A DNA stretch of 64,000 nucleotides from Flaccisagitta enflata (lineage: Eukaryota > Chaetognatha > Sagittoidea > Aphragmophora): NCBI GenBank assembly GCA_965153355.1, contig OZ231126.1, forward strand, positions 105,214,001-105,278,000. Reading direction: 5' to 3'. The stretch's first letter is position 1; each line of letters starts with the position of its first letter. Positions 32,610-43,726 of this stretch are shown piece by piece. The translations under genes were made by a program, and so were the position numbers. Under the pieces are notes generated by a model. That model searched no databases. It saw only the letters and a list, made by a program, of their open reading frames with translations, and was not told the DNA's origin.

Positions 32610-33756
32610 GAATATTGAAAATAGTAAATGAGGTCTTGGTGATTTTACACAAATCCCGCTCATTTACTATCATTGTTTTTTTTTGCAAATTGTATTCTTT
32701 TTTTTGGAACTGAGGTCATGGTGATCTAGCACAGAGCCCGCTCAGTTTTTAATTTTTCAATTTGATTTTTGATGCTGATATTCAATTATATAATCTGTAT
32801 TACTAATTATTGTTGCCTTAGTGGTTAAAAATCAGCCGCTGGATCAAACATTTTACAGTTTGAACTCATCACCTAATTATGTATTTCATGGTACAATACT
32901 TTGATTCATTGAAAAAATTGTTTGTCATTTCTACTGCTTTTGATGAAATTGCCTTTGTGGTTAAAAATCAGCCGTTCCGTCAAACTAGTTCTTAGTTTGA
33001 CCGTCAAGCCCTATCCATACTTGTGTAGGTGCAAACATTGATTAACCCAAAAAAAAAAAAAAAAAATCTTAAAAAAAAAAAAAAAACCTTCAGTAAAACA
33101 CCCATGCCAGGTTGCAAGTCCTGGAGGAAGAAGCTTGAGCACTGAGTTTTGCAATTTTTGTTGATTTCGCTTATTTCTGCCTTTATTGCAAATATTTCAT
33201 GGTTAAAAAATGTTTTTTTTTTTAACATAAAAGGGAAAAGAATATGAGAATAATGAAAATACAAAATCAAACAAGCATCTTTAAAACAAACAGGCACATT
33301 TTTTTAACACACACTAGACAGTACAATTTTTTCCTTTTTTTAAAGATTTTCTCAATTTTTTAAAGATTTTCTCAATTTTTTTTGATTTTTCGCTAATTTT
33401 TGCCTTTATGGCAGCATGTATAAAGCCCTAAAAATGAAAAAAAGCTTGCATTGGAAGCCTAATTATTGTCATGAGAGGTAAGAGTAAGGCAAAAATACAT
33501 CATCTAAGCCAAAAACAAATGTTTTTTAGTGTCCTGGTGGCTATTACCAATGGCCTATATCTTGGCGATTTTCGCGATTTTCGCGATTTTCGCGATTTTC
33601 GCCTATCTGATACCTCATTTTTGATCGAAAATGGATTATTTTTCCTTAAGACATGGATACCCAATTTTTTTTCTATCCTTTTCTACATTCAATAAACCCC
33701 CAGATTCCAGAGTCTCATAAGGAATTTCCAAAAACAACCCTGTATGACCCCCCCTA

Positions 33757-33759
33757 ATA

Positions 33760-33793
<34 letters not shown>

Positions 33794-33823
33794 CAACAAT
33801 GGTGATGGTGTTGTTGTTGGTGA

Positions 33824-33881
<58 letters not shown>

Positions 33882-33925
33882 GGTGGTGGTGTTGTTGTTT
33901 TTGTTGTTGTTGTAGTTGGCGGTGG

Positions 33926-33956
<31 letters not shown>

Positions 33957-33963
33957 GGTGGGG

Positions 33964-34013
<50 letters not shown>

Positions 34014-34443
34014 GCTGTTGCTGTAGCTGTTGTGGTTGCAGCGGATTTTGGTGGCGGTAAGGTAGCGAATGAGTGATGAGGTCCTTTAGTTGAGTCGTCG
34101 TGATGGAGCCGCTGAATATTGATCACGCCAGTTCCTTTCACTGAGTTGTTGCAATTGAGCCCCCCGACTTCAATTTCGACCTTGTGATTGAGTTTCTTAT
34201 TTTTGATGATGCCGGGTTTTGTTGTTGTTGTTGTCGTTGTTGTTAGTTTGTTTAAGAGTTCACTCTCGCAAAAGTCATCTGCTTCTTCCTAATCACTGTC
34301 ATGCCATTGGATATGCGACTCAACACAGTTGTGGTGGCGGCTAGGAAGTGGTCGTGGAGTGACGTAGCTCACGACGCAAAGGGCGTAGAGCACAAGGAAC
34401 GCCGTGGTGCACCGTGACGGCGCGGCCGGATGTTGCTGCGCCA
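33757..34443 (-). pseudogene. Mucin-like secreted or membrane glycoprotein, 5' part (split by transposon)
   Basis: On the - strand an acceptor-like GCGCAG precedes CTTAFLVLYALCVVSYVTP, a signal-peptide-like core. A short segment ending HDSD meets an in-frame TAG at 34291-34289. The same frame then continues through EEADDFCESELLNKL and long Thr/Pro runs encoded by (TTG)n to a Ser run at the transposon edge. The 3' part is at 29410-29952. The first exon with the start codon was not identified. Confidence 0.45.
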
Positions 34444-34822
34444 ATATTTTCTTCCGAGTGATATTTCTCGGGAGATCTGCCTTTTTTTTTTGGGAAAGAG
34501 AATTTGTTTTGGTTTTATTTTTAAGTTCCAAAGTCCAAAGAGAGTAAGGCAGAAGGAGTATGATGAACTGGGAATGAACTGGCAGGGAATGACTAGTGAA
34601 TGCAGGGTAGAAATTGCGAGGAAAATGAGGAGGAGAGGGATGTAGAAAAGAGAAGAAGAAACAAAGATAAGGAAAAATAACTGAAAACAAAAAAAAAGTT
34701 TCTATGTGGGGTCCGGGCCAAAAACAAGACAGGAGTTAAAAAAATGATTTTCTAGTGATTTCCCTTAGTTATTTTTGTGACGGTTAATTAGATTGAGTGC
34801 TTCATGAGCATTTGGGTTAAAG

Positions 34823-34896
<74 letters not shown>

Positions 34897-35097
34897 CAGA
34901 GAGAAGAGAGAGAGAGAGAGAGAGAAGAGTAGAGAGAGAGAGGGCAGTTCGGAGAGGGTAAAGACAGTCAACCAGAAGACAGACCAGATATCGGCTACAA
35001 CCACCAAGCTTTTTTCGCATTTATCAACTTTTTTTGAATTTGAAATTTGTTCAAACAGTTTTTTTGTTTTCCCCCCTAAAAAATGAGTCTATGGTGC

Positions 35098-35151
<54 letters not shown>

Positions 35152-35160
35152 GTTAAACCC
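34444..35160. other. (GA)n tracts, otherwise nothing supported
   Basis: (GA)n at 34826-34940 and again at 35099-35150, with AT-rich sequence between. Ser/Leu-rich frames are repeat artefacts. Confidence 0.8.
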
Positions 35161-35167
35161 GAAGGTG

Positions 35168-35203
35168 TATAAAAAGAGGCATGGTAGCGGTTCCATTTCA
35201 TTC
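35168..35203 (+). promoter_or_regulatory. TATA box plus arthropod-type initiator
   Basis: TATAAAAAG at 35168-35176 is followed by TCATTC at 35198-35203, which puts the +1 A 32 bases after the first T. TCATTC fits the arthropod initiator TCAKTY. The next ATG is at 35256. Confidence 0.6.
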
Positions 35204-35255
35204 ACTTGGTTAAAAATTTTGTCTCAACTTTAAAAAAAAAATAAAGATAAAAAAC

Positions 35256-35695
35256 ATGGTAAATGTTTCCAATAACGCAACTAACCTATTTCAAACTCAG
35301 TTGCTTTCTTTCCGCCGGGATGAATCAAAACTCACCAAAAAATTCAGTAAATTTCTCCATAAAAAAAATTTTCAAGCTATCACTGACTTTCTTTACTCAC
35401 CTTCTTGACTGGAGGGCAGGCGCCCACCGAGACTGAAAACCCATTGGAAGATCTTGACATTGGAGCTCAAGGTGGAGAGGCCCCAAACATTGAAAATTCA
35501 CCTTCGTTTACAATCTCCCCGTTAAACTCTCCTCCTGTGTATCGTAGAGAACCAATTTTTTCTCAAAATTCCGCTTCAACCGTCATCTACAACCATATTC
35601 AAGACCCTGATATCACATTGTATGTGTTGTACCCAGCTTCTCACGATTTCACACAAGAATCTGCATCATCCTACTACGCCTACAATTTGGACAAC

Positions 35696-35698
<3 letters not shown>
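35256..35698 (+). pseudogene. Small gene interrupted by BEL copy 2 LTR
   Basis: Two readings are possible. One is a 50-residue frame from ATG 35256 (MVNVSNNATNLFQ...) that would need a -1 shift. The other is an ATG immediately followed by a GTAAAT donor and spliced to a GGGCAG acceptor at 35419, phase 0, which I prefer. The downstream frame is about 90 residues, acidic and Pro/Ser-rich, with SPLNSPPVYRREPIF and DPDITLYVLYPASHDF. Its stop TAA (35696-35698) is the first three bases of the LTR, so the original 3' end is lost. Function is unknown. The Tyr/Pro motifs recall tails of the nearby membrane proteins. Confidence 0.5.
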
Positions 35699-36514
<816 letters not shown>

Positions 36515-36625
36515 GTTCGGCCCCAAAAAACCTATTCGAGGTTTTTTCAAAAAAGATACAAAAACACAACAATTGATTCAATAATTGATTGACGTTGATC
36601 TAAAAACAAAAGTTAGACATCACAA

Positions 36626-37690
36626 TTAATCTTCACATCCTTCGAGTAAGACCAAATTCTGTATTGGTCTCTTGATTGTTTTTCCTTTGTTATCTTGAAG
36701 TGTGACAGAACGGACATGTCCATCACGACCTACATGAGTTTCCTTAACTCTAGCTAAGGGCCAAAGATGACGTTTGAGATTGTCCTTCTTGAGAAGAACG
36801 AGAGATCCAGGAGTGATGTTTTTCGATCCTTGATGCCACTTTTGACGTGGTTGAAGGGTGGGTACGTACTCGTTTACCCATTGTTTCGTCCAATTCTCCT
36901 GAAGACTTTTGAGATACTTCAGTCTCGCAGAGAATGCCGTTTTGGATGGAGGAATGTCCGGCCATGGGTCCGTTGGTTGTTGAAGAGGTCTGCCGATAAG
37001 CATCTCGGCAGGAGTAAGCGGAACTTGATCCGGGTCATCCACTATTGGCGTAAGTGGACGTGAGTTGATTTGCTCTTCAATTTGAATGATGAGCGTCGCA
37101 AGTTCTTTGTCCGTGATGAGAGATTGTCCTAAAACTTTCTTCATCGGAGTTTTGATGCTTCTCACAAGGCGTTCGTAGAAGCCTCTCCACCAAGGAGCAG
37201 CTGGTGGATTGAATTACCAAATCACATCAGGCAATTCCTTTGCTGCCTTTTTGAACGTTGAAGCATTGTCGCTGTAGATGTTGAGAGGTTTTCCTCATCG
37301 ACTGGAAAAACGCGTGAATGCCATCAACAATTCTTCAGTGGACTGATCATTCACAATCTCCAAATGTACACCACGGGTTGATGCACAAGTAAAGAGGCAG
37401 ATCCAACGCTTCTCCGCTTGAGAAGTTGAATCTCTCCTTGGTTTGATGAGAAGAGGTCCAGCGTAATTGAGTCCGACATGAGAGAAAGGTGGCAACGCAG
37501 TTTTTCTGGAATCTGGCAAATCAACCATCATTTGTTGACACATTGGCTTGTTATTCCATTTGCATGTTATGCAAGACTGTGTTTCGGCCTTCACGGTTGT
37601 CATTCCTTTGATGACCCAATATTTTTGACGCAAATTTGCCAATGTCTGGTTTGATCCTGTATGAAGATTTGAGATGTGAACATCTCTGAT
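36626..37690 (-). pseudogene. BEL copy 2 integrase, broken
   Basis: It is collinear with the copy 1 integrase. The first catalytic Asp is replaced (GLNYAGP), and the middle (37165-37295) is interrupted by stops around the second Asp and the Glu motif. The C-terminal part 37165-36626 is open and ends LLEGCED. Confidence 0.85.
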
Positions 37691-37711
37691 GAGAAGTCGG
37701 GTGAGATGAGA

Positions 37712-39050
37712 TTAGTTTGGAAGAATGATGATGTTTTTGTTCACTCTTCCACTCATTTTGATCAAACCATCTTCCAAGATTGGATTGAATTGGATCAATC
37801 GAGAGTTTCGTGGAATGGCACAATTCTTCTGAAGGCATTCATATTCTTCAGAGAAGAAGGTTTTTTGCTCTTGGCTGATGAGCTTTGCTAATGCCCTTTT
37901 TCGCTGTTGAGCAATTGAGTTATTTGCCCTCGCCCCCAAAGGGCTACAAAAGCGAATCATGTACATCATGATCCGCACCAGTTTTTCCAAAGAGTTGTAA
38001 CGTTCCAAACTGATGACAGGTTCACGAACCTGTGTGATGTTGACAGCCACTTTCCTTTGTTCAATATCTGGTTTTTCCATCACAGGCTGATTCGGCCAAT
38101 CACCTGTTTTAATGAATTCAGGGCCCTCAATCCAGAGCTTGGATTGTGTTTCATCCAAAGGCCAAATGCCTCTGGATGGGATATCTGCCGGGTAATTGTC
38201 TCCAGGCACCCACATGCATTTAACGCCATGACTGCTGTATGTCCGTTGGATTTCCGCAATCCGGTTCCCAACGAAGGGTTTGTAGCGTGCTGAAGAAGAT
38301 TCAATCCACCCAAGCGCAATTGTGGAATCTGTCCACAAGAAAGTCTCAATCCCAGATTTGAAAACTTCCTGGTGGAGAAAGGCAAGTAAGCGTGAGCCTA
38401 GCACTGCTCCCAGCAATACCATGCGGGGGAGTGAGACAACTTTGATGGGCTTTACTCTTGTCTTAGACATGAGAAAGCAAGAGCCTCTCTCAGAAAATGC
38501 ATATGCAATAGCGGCATATGCTGATTCATTGGCATCTACAAAGATGTGAAGAACAGTAGGGTTGCCAAAAAACCAAGGAATTTCAAAGTCAACAACAGTT
38601 GCTTTTCTGAATTCTTCCACTTCAAGCTTCAACTCATCAGATAGAAGCTGGTCCCAATCAGAACCTAGTTGCCATATCTTCTGCATTATCATCTTCCCTT
38701 TGCAGATAAGAGGGCTCCTGCCACCAATAGGGTCCCAGAAGGAGGCAATTTTTTGCAAAAATTCCCTCTTGGTGGTTGAGTTTTTGTCCCCACTCTTTGT
38801 TGAGGGGCCTTGAAGTCATGATTTGTATGCCACTGCAAGCCAAGAACTGCAGCTTCTTCACTATCATCAGTTCCTTCAATCATGCTCAATAATTCTTTGT
38901 TGTTGCTATTGATTTTGTGCACTTTCATGTGCATAGACCCAAAAAAGCCTTTGATTTGAGTGAGAATATCAACACCATCATCAACTGAATGGCACCCTCC
39001 AGGTTCGTCGTCCATGTAGAGCTCATCTTGGACAAATTCACAAGCTTTTG
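37712..39050 (-). pseudogene. BEL copy 2 end of RT, RNase H and linker
   Basis: The long frame 38758-37712 covers RNase H (IFVDANESAYAAIAYAF, TDSTIALGWI). Where copy 1 has a stop at 12659, this copy reads VVDFEIPWFFGN. The RT end (MDDEPGG) is at 39015-39000 in an adjoining frame. Confidence 0.85.
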
Positions 39051-39069
39051 GGAATTTTTGTTTGATGTC

Positions 39070-39335
39070 ATCACGCTAAGCAGCCAAATATTCACTAAAG
39101 TATACATAAGATAAAATAAGCAGAAACTATAATATAACACTTTTCTAGTTTTGCATTCTCCTGCAGGTGTGATAAATTCACAAGTCTTGTTGTTCATTGC
39201 ATCACATTGCCACATCTTTGGCATAGGCCACAGTATTTTTATTACGTTGGCAATGAATTTGGCACTAACTGTAAAGGGCTGCAAAAAATTGAGCCTTTAC
39301 AGTAGGCATTTTCTACTAATCTCCTGATATGAGTC
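39070..39335. other. Foreign segment replacing the RT core in BEL copy 2
   Basis: Compared with copy 1, the RT part from HYLPWH to the segment before the catalytic box is missing. About 250 unrelated AT-rich bases take its place. Confidence 0.6.
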
Positions 39336-40453
39336 ACGGTGTGGGCCAAGCACCTAGTGCAGGCGGTAAGCCAGACTTTTTCCCCTCAATAAAGTCAGCA
39401 TCAGAGACCAGTTCTAGAACACCAAGATCAAACTGTTCATCAAAAATCTTTTGAACAGTAGCTCTTTTTTCTGGGTCATTCTTCAGGATGGCTTGCTGTT
39501 TCCAATACAGAGCTCTTGTTGGTACAAAGTTGTCCGACAACACCACCTCTTCCTGTAAAATTTTGACCATGTACTGCTAGTTCCACATCATCATAAGTAT
39601 TAGTGTACTTGAACTCTTAAACACTGCACCTTTTCATCAACAAGATTTTTGATTCTTGAGTTTGGATTCTGGCATTCTTCCAATTTCCAAAATTTTTCCC
39701 AGACATTTTCCAATGCCACAACCTGTGTCAGGTTTGTTGATGTAAAGTGTGAAACATTTTGTCTTATACTACCTGATAAGACCCAACCAAACAAAGTTTG
39801 GATTGCACATGGCTCTCCTGGGTTACCAACTCTCTTGTTTCCAGTCTGTATGTGATCAGCATATTCATTGCCAATTAGCAACTCAACTTCAGTTGCATCA
39901 CGTGGATAATCATCTGCAAACTGAATGTCCGCCAAATGAGGATATTCTGTGCAAGGATCAAGTCTGATTGCATCCATATCAACTGTGAGCTTCTCTGATG
40001 GAGAGACTACCGCTTCCATCTCACAGTAACGGTTATCTTTGGTGCAAAGACTGATCTTGACCACATCATAAAGTTGAGGTGCACGGTGTTCACCTGAAAA
40101 TGCTGTTGCAACAGCAAGCAGCACTCGTCTTATCACGTTTCACATTTCAACATTTTTGCAATTTTTTGAAAAATCCATGTGGCCTGAGAACCATCATCAA
40201 TGACTGACCGAATTGTCAAATTTGGTCTTTCTTTTGGTACAGCCTTGAAGTTTTTCAAAACTGTCAGTCCCTCTTTCTTTTGAGGCGCATGATGAAGTGA
40301 ATTACAGCAAGTTTTCACGGCTGGCAATGACTCAGGTTTGGAGACTGTTGTTGATGAAACAGTAAATGTTGATGTTGGAGATGCAGCCTTTGCATCATCA
40401 CTCATGGGTGGTTTTCCCCAGTGCAGGAGTGTGTGGTGAGGTTTTTGGCACAC
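39336..40453 (-). pseudogene. BEL copy 2 Gag end, protease and N-terminal Pol
   Basis: Frames 40453-40133 and 40136-39600 match copy 1 closely. At 40116-40136 this copy has CGA where copy 1 has the TGA at 11072. They are followed by a broken segment to 39336. Confidence 0.85.
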
Positions 40454-40825
40454 TCTGCACTTGATTAGTGACTTCTAAGTCTTTGAAATGATCTTTGGTG
40501 GCATCAAACATTTGCAGACAATGCTTCTTTTTGAAGATGAAATCGGACCTTTCTTTTGGTGAAAATTTTTTCTCAGGGGGTCAGGCAATTTTACATTGCG
40601 TTGCTCCTTAAAATCAGAGAGGATATGGTCAGGCATTATAATTGGCTCCAGTCGGTGTTGGAGCAAGATCCCGGAGTACCGCCTATTAGCCAATGTTCTT
40701 TGGAACTTGTTAACTACTTTGACAAAATTACGGAGTGCCAATTATGCGGAAAAAAATTCAATAGCAAATGCTACTCGGCTAGGTATACGTTTGCACCAAA
40801 AAAAAAATATGAAATAGAATAGAAG

Positions 40826-41140
40826 AACGAAAGAATGAAAGAATGAATGAAGGAATGAGAAAATGAAGAAAATAAAAGAATGAATGAATGAATGAAAGAA
40901 TGAATGAATGAATGAATGAATAAAACAATGAAACAATGAAACAATGAATGAATGAATGAAAGAATGAAAGAAAGAATGAATGAATGAAAAAATGTAAAAA
41001 TGAATGAAAGAATGAATGAATGAAACAATGAATGAATGAAAGAACAAATGAATGAAAGAATGAATGAAAGAATGAATGGAAGAATGAATAAATGAAAGAA
41101 TAAATGAAAGAATGGAAGAATGAATGAAAGAATAAAAGAA
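40826..41140. repeat. (AATG)n microsatellite in polymerase intron
   Basis: AATG units with AAAG/AACA variants fill the intron between exons a and b. Phe/His/Ser-rich frames on the - strand are artefacts. Confidence 0.95.
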
Positions 41141-41696
41141 GGGGCAAAAGATTGACGCGTGGATATGGCACCGTTACCTTTATTTTTTTGTGTTTTCTCA
41201 GAAGTCGGAAATACTACAAAATTCAAAAAGTGTTCGACCACAGTCACTTTTTGGCGATGCCAAGTGACACTAATCTTTCGTCGGATTTGTCTTCGAGACT
41301 GACGACCGAGTTGAAACCGGGCTTCACGAAAGCCAAGTTTCCGGCGACTTATAGCTCGCTCAGAGCTGTTACCTGCCAAGGTGGGAGGGGGAAAAGGGTC
41401 AACATTGTGATACAATTCTGCAATCTTGTTACATTATTAATTAGTTGATTAATTAATTAATCAACCAGGATGCAACCTCGGGCTCTCGTGCGAGTCCTAT
41501 ATGGAGAAAAATAGTTTGGTCTTTATTTGTCACAACTCGAGTCAATTTGACAACTTTTTCACAGGTTAGCGACCAACTAAACAACCAATCGACCGACCGA
41601 CCGACCAATTAAAGGTTTAAACAAAAGAAAATCTTTGCTACGCGCCAAACTGGCACAATTATCTGCATCTTCTTTATTAATTCTTTTCCCCCCCCT

Positions 41697-41895
41697 GCCT
41701 TCCTTCCTTCCTTCCTTTTTTCCTTCCTTCCTTTCTTCCTTCCTTCCTTCCTTCCTTCCTTCCTTCCTTCCTTCCTTCCTTACTGTATTTTATAGTTTAT
41801 TCTCCCATCCCTCCACTTTTCTTTCAATTTCTTTCCTTTCCTTTCCTTTCCTTTTTTTATTCTTTCTTTTCTTTCTCTCTTTTCTTCCTTTCTTC

Positions 41896-41950
<55 letters not shown>

Positions 41951-41952
41951 TC
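41697..41952. repeat. (CCTT)n and (CTTT)n microsatellites in polymerase intron
   Basis: They lie between polymerase exons c and d. A similar short (CTTT)n is at 42955-43016. Confidence 0.95.
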
Positions 41953-42423
41953 CTACCAACTATATTCCTAACAGTGCGTGGTCTTATTGAACACACGTCT
42001 ACGTACAAAATTACATATATGGACGCAAATGGAAGAGAATACACAAAACCCTTGTTAGACGGGGAGCCCAGAATGGTCTTTAAACAGATAAATAATTGCG
42101 TGGGTTTGAGTTGGAAGTACGCCTGTCCTTATCTCAATTGCGAGCCCTGCCAGCGTTCAGCTTACGAGAACAAAGACGCAAAGTTGAAAGGGGAAAAAAG
42201 AAGCTCTTGTGCATTCAGAAGACGAATACAAGTGGTGGACTCTTTGTCAAAGACATGCACATTGTAAGGGAAAAAACAAATCTGTCACTGCAAAAGACAT
42301 TTCCCCGCACGCACACTTACATGATGGACGAAGGTTATGACAAGAGCACTTTCGAACTCGTATGTAACGGAAAAATGGACTTCCTGTACGAAAGAGTCAC
42401 CACCTGGTCAGAAATGGACAGGA

Positions 42424-42717
42424 GTATATATTCTTGAGTTGCTTTTGATTTTTTCCCCCCCCCCCTGCCTTTGATTTTCTTCCCCGCGATGCGTCGCATT
42501 GCATGTTTATATCCATGATTTTCTTCCCCATATAGCAATAAAACTATGTAGTTAAGGTTTAAATAGTGTTAAATTGTGTTTTACTAATTGAGTTTTATGA
42601 TTTGGTACTGTAAAAAGTTATATTTTCCCCAAATTTCCTTTTTTTCTCTTTTTTCCCCTATTGATTTCCTTCCCCATCTCCCCCCACCGGGGGGGGGGGG
42701 AACTCAAGAATATACAG
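42424..42717 (+). repeat. Intron with terminal inverted repeats
   Basis: The intron starts GTATATATTCTTGAGTT and ends AACTCAAGAATATACAG, so its splice sites sit inside a 14-15 bp inverted repeat, each followed inward by C/G-rich homopolymer. This is the structure expected of an intron created by a small DNA transposon (introner-like). Confidence 0.6.
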
Positions 42718-43726
42718 GCCTGGAAATGGAGAAAAAACAAATGCCATCTAGAGACAATTTCGCCAATTCTTTGAGAGACACGGATGGGCTGTCACCGGAA
42801 CAATATTCCGAGTTTTGCGACACTTGGAGAAAATTAAAAAAAGAAACCTGGCCGACTTGTTGAGGGTTTATAATATCTTAGGTATGTCTCCGTAGCTTGT
42901 GACGTTTAATCACTTGAAAACTAAGAGCCTGACAAGCTTAATCATTCCTAATCCTTCCTTCTTTCTTTCTTTCTTTCTTTCTTTCTTTCCTTCTTTCTTT
43001 CTTTTTTTCTTTCTTTAATTCCTCCTCCAACCCCACATTTTCTGCCACAGACGTGATGCTCACCATTGACGCAGTACAGTATTTCTTCTCCCAGATTTAG
43101 TTACATCTATATGGCCTGGACATTTATTCACCATTAGGTACACTTTTAATTTGTCAAAATTAAAAATAAAATAGTAAGTAAACACCATGGAAAACTTGCA
43201 AATTTTTATGTTTTGTATATATTGGGGAATTTTGGCCTGCTTCTACACAAACGATGTTATTTCAACTTTGATCAGTTCACTTGCGCTCAAGTTGTCTCTT
43301 TATCACTCCAAGAGCCCCGACAACCCAACACAATGTCTATTCATAAGACACTTGGACGAGAACACATGGATGAGCTTCAAAGACTGCCTAACAGGGGGCT
43401 ATAGCACCGTAAACGCTAAATTTGCCATGGCGGACTTTGGATATATAAACAAGCCAGATCCAAACGCACACCATGGACCCGTTTTATCAGACATACCACG
43501 CGACATACGGTTTGCAAAAACATTGGATGCAAACAGGTGTTTGTTAGCAATAAGTCCCATAGCAATACATAAATACGCATGTTCATAAATAAGAAAAAAA
43601 TGCAAAAAATTAACATTTGAAAAGAAACAAAGACAGCGAAGGGGCAAAACAGCCAGACGAACAGACTCTCTTAATAATATACAAACCGGACTTATTGCTA
43701 ACTTTCACACCCATGTCGTATTTCAG

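Larger units (their letters stand above)
29962..33754. mobile_element. 3.8-kb DNA transposon with ~0.8-kb terminal inverted repeats carrying a Tpt1/KptA-like gene
   Basis: The ends read GGGGGGGTCATACAGGG and its complement, flanked by TA on each side (29960-29961 and 33755-33756). The inverted repeats run from 29962 to about 30763 and from about 32952 to 33754, with small indels. Between them lie a KptA-like gene on - (31078-31992) and a short C-terminal-like fragment on + (32247-32609). The TA flanks would fit a Tc1/mariner-like or similar cut-and-paste family, but the insertion is in a microsatellite, so the target duplication is uncertain. No complete transposase is present, so this is probably an internally deleted or two-component copy. 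Confidence 0.8.
40572..43536 (+). pseudogene. DNA polymerase B (protein-primed, Polinton/adinto-type), exons a-g
   Basis: Exons a (40572/40577-40782), b (41202-41380), c (41469-41564), d (41975-42423), e (42718-42881), f (43051-43137) and g (about 43180/43276-43536). Phases agree for a-b-c-d and d-e-f. Exon a holds a hydrophobic strand then VRHYNWLQ and ECQLCGKKF. Exon b has KVFDHSHF. Exon c has CNLG and CHNSSQFDNFF. These correspond to the HYxW, CxxC, DHxHxxG, CN and HN..(Y/F)D elements of Polinton-type polymerases (an endonuclease-VII-like zinc region leading into the exonuclease). Exons e-f carry NLADLLRVYNIL and DVMLTIDAVQYFF, the Yxx.DVLLL-type element. Lesions: a frame change in exon d, a one-base shift at an A7 run (42836-42842), and TAG at 43098. 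Exon g ends at a split codon inside catalytic motif A, with its Asp intact. Confidence 0.8.

Noticed and set aside
35361-35408. Programmed -1 frameshift at A AAT TTT in the 35.3-kb gene
   Set aside because: The -1 frame meets a stop at 35384 before joining the downstream frame; an ATG|GTAAAT splice explains the data better.
40577-40741. - strand extension of BEL copy 2 Gag past 40571
   Set aside because: It does not match copy 1 Gag; the + strand frame matches polymerase motifs instead.
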